Shown here in pieces: positions 1 through 5,641 of a DNA stretch of 7,311 nt. The position numbers were made by a program, and so were the translations under genes. The notes under the pieces are model-generated. The model made no database searches. It saw only the letters and a list, made by a program, of their open reading frames with translations, and had not been told where the DNA came from. Origin of the DNA: JAGVMG01 sp964461105 (GTDB lineage: Bacteria; Chlamydiota; Chlamydiia; Chlamydiales; Rhabdochlamydiaceae); NCBI GenBank assembly GCA_964461105.1, contig CAYWSY010000095.1, forward strand, positions 1 to 7,311, in the 5' to 3' direction. Every line of letters starts with the position of its first letter. Position 1 is the first letter of the stretch.

Positions 1-36
1 TTATCCTGTTATTTTTTTTGATTCTAATTTAGGGCG

Positions 37-78
37 CCTTTGAACCGGAAGGGGTGTATACCCCTTCCGGTTCAAAGG
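37..78. repeat. Perfect 19-bp inverted repeat (hairpin)
   Basis: The left arm (37-55) and right arm (60-78) are exact reverse complements, separated by the 4-base loop GTAT. The flanking bases (36 and 79) no longer pair. The stem is long and GC-rich in its centre (CCGGAAGGGG). It has no T-tract on its 3' side on either strand, so it is not a standard intrinsic terminator. A T8 run at 12-19 lies upstream on the + strand and might belong to a terminator whose stem is outside the window. Other possibilities are a factor-dependent terminator, an mRNA-stabilising structure for an upstream gene, or a small repeat element. The repeat itself is certain; its role is not known. Confidence 0.85.
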
Positions 79-98
79 GATCTCTAAGGAGTATGATT

Positions 99-130
99 TG
101 CGGAAAAAATGCGGAAAAAAATGCAAAAAC
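99..130 (+). repeat. Short A-rich tandem repeat
   Basis: The unit TGCGGAAAAAA occurs at 99-109, again with one extra A at 110-121, and in degenerate form (TGCAAAAAC) at 122-130. The spacing of about 11-12 bases places the A-tracts on roughly one helical turn. Phased A-tracts can bend DNA upstream of a promoter, which would fit its position before the toxin-antitoxin genes, but that role is inference. Confidence 0.5.
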
Positions 131-150
131 ATTCTAGAATTACAATTGTA
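131..150. promoter_or_regulatory. Two abutting 10-bp palindromes, candidate operator
   Basis: ATTCTAGAAT (131-140) and TACAATTGTA (141-150) are each perfect palindromes and touch one another. They end 21 bases before the start codon of the antitoxin-like gene. TACAAT at 141-146 matches the -10 consensus at five of six bases, but no good -35 box lies at the right distance. Toxin-antitoxin operons are often repressed by their own antitoxin binding palindromes at the promoter, so an operator is a reasonable inference. The antitoxin here has no helix-turn-helix I can recognise, so the binding protein could be another regulator. Confidence 0.4.
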
Positions 151-170
151 TCTAACTAGAGAGGTAAAAC

Positions 171-398
171 GTGAAACTCACTGAAAAAGCTCTTGATTAT
201 TTGGAAGCCCACATTCCAGAGCTGGCTGAAGTAGCTTTCAAGCAAGCTTATTGGGCTGCTTTGGCTTCTGGCAGTAGCGTATTAGTCAGTGAAGATGGAA
301 ACCTCGTGGAAGTATTTCCGGATGGAACACGTAAGTTTATCAAAAAACTTGAGCCGTGGATACCTGTAAAACGTGGGCAAAAATTGGAACTTCGATGA
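171..398 (+). CDS. Putative antitoxin of a zeta-type toxin-antitoxin module
   Basis: A 75-residue protein starting at GTG, chosen because GAGG (161-164) sits six bases upstream. It has an acidic, helical N-terminal half (MKLTEKALDYLEAHIPELAE, then a KQAYWAALASG segment) followed by a compact, probably beta stretch (SVLVSEDGNLVEVFPDG) and a basic RKFIKKLEP tail. I recall this small-protein type directly upstream of zeta-like kinases in several bacteria. It does not resemble the epsilon or PezA antitoxins, and there is no visible DNA-binding domain. Its stop overlaps the next gene's start as ATGA, which suggests translational coupling and matched expression with the toxin. The expected role is to bind and neutralise the kinase, inferred from context and size. 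It could instead be a chaperone-like partner. Confidence 0.65.
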   Translation: MKLTEKALDYLEAHIPELAEVAFKQAYWAALASGSSVLVSEDGNLVEVFPDGTRKFIKKLEPWIPVKRGQKLELR

Positions 399-1126
399 AT
401 ACGGATATTCCTCGCCTTCGCATGTTTGCAGGACCCAATGGATCTGGCAAAAGTACGTTTAAGACAATGATTCGCCAAGAACTTCTTGGCGTTTATATCA
501 ACCCAGATGAGATTGAAAAAGAAATAAATAAGTTCGGATTCCTTGATCTTGATACCTATCATGTGACAACTACTGAGAGCGAGATCTTAAATTTCTTTAA
601 TGAATCTGGTCTTTTGGAAAAAGTCGATTGTCTAGAAGAAGCCTCTTTTTTACGCTTTAATGACCAGAAATTAAGTTTTTATGACGTCAAGCCCAATGTT
701 TATTTTGCTTCTGTAGCAGCGGACTTCATTCGCCAGCAACTGATTAAATGCTCAAAATCCTTTACTTTTGAAACAGTGATGTCCTTTCCTGATAAAGTAG
801 AGATTCTTAGCAAAGCGCAATCGAGAGGCTACCGCACGTACCTTTATTACGTAGCTACTGAAAATCCTGAAATTAATATTTCACGCGTGCGGTATAGAGT
901 AAGCCGAGGTGGTCATTCTGTCCCTGAAGATAAAATTGTAAGCCGTTATAAACGTTCTTTGGACTTATTGAAAGCGGCGGTTAAATTCACGCACCGAGCT
1001 TACATCTTTGATAATTCAACACATGAGCATGTCTGGTTAGCAGAAATCACGAATGGTCAGATAGTAGAAATGAAAACAGAGCAAGTGCCTGTTTGGTTTA
1101 AAAAAACTTTTCAAGATAACACTTAA
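395..1126 (+). CDS. Zeta toxin-like kinase (predicted ABC-type ATPase, COG4185-like)
   Basis: A 243-residue P-loop protein. The Walker A motif GPNGSGKST is at residues 13-21, NPDEIEKE (36-43) follows strand two, FTFETVMS (123-130) is the substrate-side signature of zeta-like kinases, and RGGHSVPEDKIVSRY (171-185) supplies the lid arginines; FDNS is at 205-208. Zeta and PezT toxins phosphorylate UDP-N-acetylglucosamine and so starve peptidoglycan and LPS synthesis; the same substrate here is inference. Between the NPDEI and FTFETVMS motifs lie about 80 residues, including LLEKVDCLEEASFLRF and PNVYFASVAADF, which I recall as normal for this subfamily. ATG 395 is chosen because it overlaps the upstream stop as ATGA and has GGAA at 386-389. 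An in-frame ATG at 356 lies inside the antitoxin gene and lacks a good RBS. The reading frame is intact. The block 541-600 is about 35% GC by hand count, below the downstream gene. Confidence 0.85.
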   Translation: MNTDIPRLRMFAGPNGSGKSTFKTMIRQELLGVYINPDEIEKEINKFGFLDLDTYHVTTTESEILNFFNESGLLEKVDCLEEASFLRFNDQKLSFYDVKPNVYFASVAADFIRQQLIKCSKSFTFETVMSFPDKVEILSKAQSRGYRTYLYYVATENPEINISRVRYRVSRGGHSVPEDKIVSRYKRSLDLLKAAVKFTHRAYIFDNSTHEHVWLAEITNGQIVEMKTEQVPVWFKKTFQDNT

Positions 1127-1158
1127 GCGTTAAGGCCAAGAGAGCTACAATCACGTCT

Positions 1159-2514
1159 ATGATCTTGATTAAAACAATCCTCTCATCGCTTCTGATGTTT
1201 TCTCCTGAAGATCCTACTTGGGAGCAGGCTTCTATTAGCGCCTATGCAGTCGATACACGCACGGGTAAGGTCTTACTCGATCAAAATAGTCATAAGAGCT
1301 TGATGCCCGCATCATGCATGAAGTTAGTAACCACTGCAGCAGCCTTGCAGATCTTAGGCCCAAGCTTCCGCTTTCAAACCGATTTAGAATACGACGGGAA
1401 GCTTGAGCCTTCAGGAGTGTTGCGCGGTAATCTTTATATCCATGGAAAAGGAGATCCATGTTTAGGCTCGGAGCGGATTGCTCCATCGCTTGGCTGGCGC
1501 GCTCAAGTAGAGCGATGGGCAGATGAAATCGCCAAGCTTGGGATCCGTACAATCGATGGAAATGTGATTGGGGATGCCTCCGATTGGGAGCTTGCCCTCG
1601 CAGTGCCAAGCTGGAATTGGGAAGATTTAGGGAATTATTATGGCGCCGGGGCATGCGCTCTTTCTTTTCATGAAAATGCCTATACCCTGACCTTTAAGCC
1701 AGGAGCTACCCAAGGGGAAAAGACTGCGGTTATAAGTACAGAACCGCCCCTTTGGGGAGTGGCTCTGCAAAACGAGGTTACTACCGGAGCTTTGGGCTCG
1801 GGGGATCAAGCGTGCATCTATGGCGCTGAATTCACTTCGCTGCAAACAGTGCGCGGGACCATCCCAGCGGGAGTTAAGACGTTTTCCATTCGAGGTGCAG
1901 TTCCTAACCCGCCCTCTTTTTGTGCCCATGCCTTGATCGAGGCGCTTGAGCATCGTGGAATTTGCGTAAAAGGCTCTTTTTATGGGCCCACAGCGCAGCG
2001 CCTTGTGTGTTACTCCACACACTCTCCACCCCTTCGGGAAATTGTCCGTGAAACGAACCGCGTGAGTCTCAATTTATACGCCGAGCATCTTCTTAAAAAA
2101 ATAGGGGAAGTGGTCCGTGGACAAGGCTCGACACAAGCAGGGTGCGAGGCGATAACCGATTTTTTGAAAGAAAATAAGCTCGATCTTAAAGGATTTCATC
2201 TGGCAGATGGATCGGGCCTCTCGCGCAAAAATCTCATCACCGCAAAACAGTTAGTCGCTGTATTAGCTGTCATGAAGCGCTCAAATCATTGTGCAGATTA
2301 TTTCGACTCGCTGCCAGAGATTGAATCCGGAGTGCGAGCAAAAAGTGGCTCGATGTCGTTTGTACGCGCTTATGCTGGATATGCAGGAGATGTGGCCTTT
2401 GCGATCATTGTCAATCAGTGTCAAGATTCACAAGCGCGAGCAAAGATGCTTCAATGGATCTCCCACTTTCAACCATCTGCAGAAGAGAACCCTGCAACTC
2501 CATCAATGCGGTAG
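1159..2514 (+). CDS. dacB: D-alanyl-D-alanine carboxypeptidase/endopeptidase, PBP4 family (S13)
   Basis: A 451-residue penicillin-binding protein that trims pentapeptide stems and cuts D-Ala-mDAP cross-links in peptidoglycan outside the inner membrane. The active-site SxxK is SCMK (52-55), SxN is SLN (303-305), and the KTG-box counterpart is KSG (395-397). Family landmarks GDP (98-100), GDASDW (138-143) and DGSGLSR (350-356) are also present. Length is close to E. coli PBP4 (477). The N-terminus (MILIKTILSSLLMF) is a short hydrophobic leader with one lysine but no clear signal-peptidase site, so export needs checking. The RBS is weak (GAG near 1142-1144, long spacing). The gene starts 32 bases after the toxin gene with no terminator between, so readthrough is likely. 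The last 15 codons overlap icd on the opposite strand. Confidence 0.9.
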   Translation: MILIKTILSSLLMFSPEDPTWEQASISAYAVDTRTGKVLLDQNSHKSLMPASCMKLVTTAAALQILGPSFRFQTDLEYDGKLEPSGVLRGNLYIHGKGDPCLGSERIAPSLGWRAQVERWADEIAKLGIRTIDGNVIGDASDWELALAVPSWNWEDLGNYYGAGACALSFHENAYTLTFKPGATQGEKTAVISTEPPLWGVALQNEVTTGALGSGDQACIYGAEFTSLQTVRGTIPAGVKTFSIRGAVPNPPSFCAHALIEALEHRGICVKGSFYGPTAQRLVCYSTHSPPLREIVRETNRVSLNLYAEHLLKKIGEVVRGQGSTQAGCEAITDFLKENKLDLKGFHLADGSGLSRKNLITAKQLVAVLAVMKRSNHCADYFDSLPEIESGVRAKSGSMSFVRAYAGYAGDVAFAIIVNQCQDSQARAKMLQWISHFQPSAEENPATPSMR

Positions 2515-3914
2515 AGGTGCTCCGTACGAATCACTTCATAGCCAAGTTCAGTGACCTGAGTGATCGCGTGTTGGATTTGAGCCAAAGTAGTTGTTAACTG
2601 TTTATCTTTAGGAGTAAATCGAAGCCGCCACTGATCGACGCAGAATGTTTCAGGTTGACCTGCCGGCCATACACGTGCCCCTCGATTGGTAATCATCTGC
2701 AGTGAAAGGGGATCCCAGCGGTTCTGTGAGGCGAGTTTGATGATTGCTTCTGCGCTGTCTAGCGAATAGACATAGATATCCACCCCAACAAGCTCTCTTT
2801 TAACAGGGGGATGGGCTTTTGGAATCGGAAGAGCGGCAAATTTTTTTGAACCTTCATACGAAACAGCGGGAAGTGTTTGAGGAATTTGTCCTAAAAATTT
2901 AGCGACAGCATGAGCAAACTCACGCGTGCCGACTTTGATTTTGCTCGTTCCATCTTTATAAATATCATAGGTGTGGATGCCCGCTTCCAATGTGTGGAGC
3001 CATGCATTGTGAATCCGCGCAGCAACCGCATTTTCTCCGAGGTGCACAAGCATCAGCACGCTTGCTAAAAGCAGGCCGGAAGGGTTCGCGAGATTTTGAC
3101 CTGCCCTGCGAGGCGCAGACCCATGAATCGCCTCAAACATCGCTCCCAGGTTGCCAATATTGGCAGATCCAGCAAGGCCTACTGAACCTGAAATTTGAGC
3201 TGCGACATCTGAGAGGATATCGCCGTAGAGATTGGGCATAACAATGACATCAAAAACCTCTGGGGTATCCGCTAATTTGGCCGCTCCAATGTCGACAATC
3301 CAACTTTCATTCTGGATGTCGGGATATTCTTTGGCAATTTCATTAAAGACCCTGTGGAAAAGACCATCGGAAATTTTCATGATGTTGTCTTTCATGAAGC
3401 AGGTGACTTTTTTCCGATGATAATGGCGGGCATATTCAAAGGCGTAGCGAATGATTTTTTCACTCCCTGGACGGGAAATGAGTTTAATCGACGTGCAGAC
3501 ATCGGGAGTTTGCCGGTATTCGATTCCAGAATAGAGATCCTCTTCATTTTCTCGAACAATCACCACATCCATACCAGGATGTTTCGTTTGCACAAAAGGG
3601 GAGTAGGCAACGCAGGGCCGGATGTTCGCATAGAGGCCAAGGGCCGTGCGAACCGTCACATTAAGGCTCTTAAACCCTCCTCCTTGAGGAGTTGTGATTG
3701 GCGCTTTTAAGAACGCTTTTGTTTTGCGAATGGTGTCCCAGGAAGAAGGTTCAATTCCAGTAGAAACCCCTTTTAAAAATATCTTTTCCCCAATTTCAAT
3801 GACATGAATATCTAATGGGGCTCCTGCTTCTTTGAGGATATGAAGGGTCGCTTCCATAATTTCAGGGCCAATCCCATCTCCGTAGGCAACTGTAATTGGA
3901 ATTGTATGTGCCAT
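2469..3914 (-). CDS. icd: Isocitrate dehydrogenase, probably NADP-dependent, Thermus/Rickettsia type
   Basis: A 481-residue enzyme oxidising isocitrate to 2-oxoglutarate and CO2 in the TCA cycle. GDGIGPEI (12-19) opens the fold; KSLNVTVR (82-89) binds substrate with S83, N85 and R89; RENEEDLYSG (121-130) and K175 complete the site; D232 and D236 in NLYGDILSD bind the metal. HGSAPRRAG (264-272) faces the nucleotide. R269-R270 occupy the place of the E. coli NADP-selecting K344-Y345, where NAD enzymes carry an aspartate, so NADP is likely. From about 376 (VGVDIYV) to the end is the extra C-terminal domain known from the Thermus enzyme, with MITNRG and an Asp-Gly-X-X-Gly-Phe ending. The start is fixed by the RBS AAGAGGAG five bases upstream. 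The 3' end overlaps dacB by 46 bp. Confidence 0.93.
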   Translation of the reverse strand: MAHTIPITVAYGDGIGPEIMEATLHILKEAGAPLDIHVIEIGEKIFLKGVSTGIEPSSWDTIRKTKAFLKAPITTPQGGGFKSLNVTVRTALGLYANIRPCVAYSPFVQTKHPGMDVVIVRENEEDLYSGIEYRQTPDVCTSIKLISRPGSEKIIRYAFEYARHYHRKKVTCFMKDNIMKISDGLFHRVFNEIAKEYPDIQNESWIVDIGAAKLADTPEVFDVIVMPNLYGDILSDVAAQISGSVGLAGSANIGNLGAMFEAIHGSAPRRAGQNLANPSGLLLASVLMLVHLGENAVAARIHNAWLHTLEAGIHTYDIYKDGTSKIKVGTREFAHAVAKFLGQIPQTLPAVSYEGSKKFAALPIPKAHPPVKRELVGVDIYVYSLDSAEAIIKLASQNRWDPLSLQMITNRGARVWPAGQPETFCVDQWRLRFTPKDKQLTTTLAQIQHAITQVTELGYEVIRTEHLYRIDGVAGFSSADG

Positions 3915-3919
3915 GTTAG

Positions 3920-3927
3920 CTCCTCTT
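3920..3927 (-). promoter_or_regulatory. Strong ribosome binding site of icd
   Basis: Read on the - strand the bases are AAGAGGAG, with a five-base gap to the ATG whose first base is 3914. It is the best Shine-Dalgarno match in the window and settles the icd start. Confidence 0.8.
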
Positions 3928-3936
3928 TAAAAATTC

Positions 3937-3965
3937 TTTGTATGATTTTTGAATGAAGACTTCAA
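3937..3965 (-). promoter_or_regulatory. Candidate sigma70-type promoter of icd
   Basis: On the - strand TTGAAG (3965-3960) is followed, after exactly 17 bases, by TACAAA (3942-3937). Each hexamer matches consensus at four of six positions. Transcription would start near 3930, giving a short leader that still contains the strong RBS. Moderate support only. Confidence 0.4.
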
Positions 3966-3990
3966 GCAAAAAGACACAATCTTGTATACT
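3961..3990 (+). promoter_or_regulatory. Candidate promoter of the kdsD operon
   Basis: TATACT (3985-3990) matches the -10 consensus at five of six bases. TTCAAG (3961-3966) lies 18 bases upstream and matches the -35 box at three of six. Transcription would begin near 3997, which supports the kdsD start at 4025 rather than the in-frame ATG at 3953. The weak -35 box overlaps the -35 box proposed for the divergent icd promoter. Confidence 0.4.
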
Positions 3991-4024
3991 CAAACGACAT
4001 TCTCTAGAACGGGATATAGACAGC

Positions 4025-4990
4025 ATGGAAGCAGTAAAGAAACTTTTAGACACTCAGCGCCAACAACTCGATCATTATTTCAATCAGGTCGACCCCGCCG
4101 AGTTAGCCAATGTCGTGGACCTGTGTGCAGGAATTTCTGGTCTGATCGTATTTACCGGTGTAGGTAAAAGTGGGATTATTGCAGAAAAAATTGCAATGAC
4201 CTTGATTTCGACGGGAACTAAAGCCCTCTACTTGCCTCCGACCAATTTCTTGCATGGAGATATTGGAATTTTAGGCGATCAAGACCTCCTCGTACTCATG
4301 AGTCGCAGTGGGGAGACGGAAGAATTAATGAACTTGGTTCCCTTTGCGCGCAAGCGAAACACGCGACTTATGGCAGTGGTTTCCAATCGAAGTTCCCGAT
4401 TAGGAAAAGAATGTGATCTAGAAGTGATTCTGCCAATGGAAAAAGAGTTGTGTCCTTTTGGCTTGGCCCCAACCACTTCCACTGCAATCCAGCTGCTCTT
4501 TGGAGATCTCCTCGCTGTTGCACTCATGGAGCAAAAGAAGTTTGATCTCGGAAGTTATGCAGTGAATCATCCCTCTGGTTCTATCGGAAAGAAAGCGACG
4601 CTCACTGTTCAAGATGTGATGATTCAAGGAGAACAGGTCCCCTTAAGCAACCCGTCTGATCGCTTAGTTGACATGCTCGTTGAGCTTTCAAATAAAAAAT
4701 GCGGGGCTCTTTTAGTCGCTAATACAGATTCAGAGCTATTAGGGATTTTTACCGATGGCGATTTACGCCGCTCTCTTCAGTCTCAAGGGCCATGTGCTCT
4801 TGAAAAACCAATGGCAGACTTAATGACAAGCACTCCGTATACGATCAATAAGGATGCGTTGGCTTGGGACGCTCTCAAGCTAATGCAAAAAGACCCTAAG
4901 AAATTTGTGATGGTGCTTCCTGTTGTGCATGAAAATAAAGTGGTGGGGATTTTGCGTATGCATGATTTGATCCAAGCAGGACTTGCCTAA
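4025..4990 (+). CDS. kdsD: D-arabinose 5-phosphate isomerase (KpsF/GutQ family)
   Basis: A 321-residue cytoplasmic sugar isomerase converting D-ribulose 5-phosphate to D-arabinose 5-phosphate, the first committed precursor of Kdo for LPS. The SIS domain spans about 35-170, with GVGKSG (45-50), LHGDIG (77-82), SRSGETEE (93-100) and GLAPTTSTA (146-154). K48, H78, E100 and H182 line up with the catalytic K59, H88, E111 and H193 of E. coli KdsD. Two CBS domains follow, about 195-250 (ending FTDGDLRR) and 265-321. Length is close to the E. coli protein (328). ATG 4025 is preferred, with GGGA at 4011-4014; the upstream ATG 3953 would add 24 unconserved-looking residues and place the likely -10 box inside the gene. 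It leads a three-gene operon. Confidence 0.93.
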   Translation: MEAVKKLLDTQRQQLDHYFNQVDPAELANVVDLCAGISGLIVFTGVGKSGIIAEKIAMTLISTGTKALYLPPTNFLHGDIGILGDQDLLVLMSRSGETEELMNLVPFARKRNTRLMAVVSNRSSRLGKECDLEVILPMEKELCPFGLAPTTSTAIQLLFGDLLAVALMEQKKFDLGSYAVNHPSGSIGKKATLTVQDVMIQGEQVPLSNPSDRLVDMLVELSNKKCGALLVANTDSELLGIFTDGDLRRSLQSQGPCALEKPMADLMTSTPYTINKDALAWDALKLMQKDPKKFVMVLPVVHENKVVGILRMHDLIQAGLA

Positions 4991-5641
4991 ATGCTTTTAT
5001 TCGGCACATCGCCTCTCTCATTTCCTATGGAACTAGAATGGAGAGGGTGGGTTGTGTGCGGGTTATTGGTTGTTGCCAGGCTCGTTCTTTTCAAGTTTCG
5101 ATCATTTCCGCCAGATGTTGTTTATTCAGTAACAGGGCTTGCAACTGCTTATATCGGAGCTCTTTCTTCGAGTGAAATCCGGACAGCCCTTACAAATCCG
5201 ATGAGTTTAGGGCTCATCATTTTTGCGCTGCTGATGACCCTGATCAGGTCCCCCTTTCGCGAGGTATCGGTCAATCGACTCATTGCATCCATTCCGTGGT
5301 CAAGTGCCCTGATCATATTTAGCGCTTACCTTTTTTACTTTGCATGCGAGCGATCTTTCTTGTCGACTAGGCTCGCTCTGTTGTTATTGACAAGTCAAGC
5401 TGTAGTGTCGTGGGCCCCATTTGCGCTTTTGTTTTGTTCTGCATGGGGATTGGGGATCATGCTTCCAGCGCCAATTGGATTTGGCATCCTCATTTCGGTT
5501 GCAACTGCAATGAACCGAATTGAACCTTTTTCGCTAATAACTGCAGGCCTATGCATCGGAAGCGGCGCTTTTACAATTGAAATTATCAAGAGGTTTAGAA
5601 AATGGAAATCGCAAGTTGGAATACGTTTTGGATCTTATTAG
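4991..5641 (+). CDS. Unrecognised multi-pass inner-membrane protein, possibly a partial IT-superfamily permease
   Basis: A 216-residue very hydrophobic protein with about seven candidate membrane segments, near 18-36, 40-58, 70-86, 102-120, 126-143, 145-170 and 178-196. The C-terminus is basic (IKRFRKWKSQ) and probably cytoplasmic. I do not recognise the family. The stretch FPPDVVYSVTGLATAYIGAL, followed by a TNPMSLGLI segment, is reminiscent of the first hairpin of ArsB/DASS-type ion permeases, which are relatives of NhaD. At about half the usual length it could be a partner or shrunken paralogue; this is a weak inference. Its ATG abuts the kdsD stop (TAAATG), with AGGA at 4978-4981 inside kdsD. 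Its last 40 bases overlap nhaD, so the three are almost certainly co-translated. An internal ATG at 5027 is an alternative start. Confidence 0.75.
   Translation: MLLFGTSPLSFPMELEWRGWVVCGLLVVARLVLFKFRSFPPDVVYSVTGLATAYIGALSSSEIRTALTNPMSLGLIIFALLMTLIRSPFREVSVNRLIASIPWSSALIIFSAYLFYFACERSFLSTRLALLLLTSQAVVSWAPFALLFCSAWGLGIMLPAPIGFGILISVATAMNRIEPFSLITAGLCIGSGAFTIEIIKRFRKWKSQVGIRFGSY

Noticed and set aside
37..78. Intrinsic terminator call for the 19-bp inverted repeat
   Set aside because: No T-run follows the stem on the + strand (GATCTCTAAGG) or on the - strand (CGCCCTAAATT).
356..394. Upstream ATG extending the zeta-like protein by 13 residues
   Set aside because: It lies within the antitoxin coding sequence and lacks an RBS. 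The added residues do not look like the family, whereas ATG 395 overlaps the stop as ATGA.
1235..2022. Two - strand reading frames opposite dacB
   Set aside because: They are shadows of the conserved PBP4 frame. The translations are rich in Arg/Ser/Leu and match nothing I recognise.
2990..3710. Several + strand reading frames opposite icd
   Set aside because: They are antisense shadows of a well-conserved enzyme gene, with no RBS or recognisable domains.
3953..4024. Longer KdsD start adding 24 residues
   Set aside because: The extra residues are lysine/serine-rich and not expected from the family length. The best -10 box (3985-3990) would fall inside the gene.
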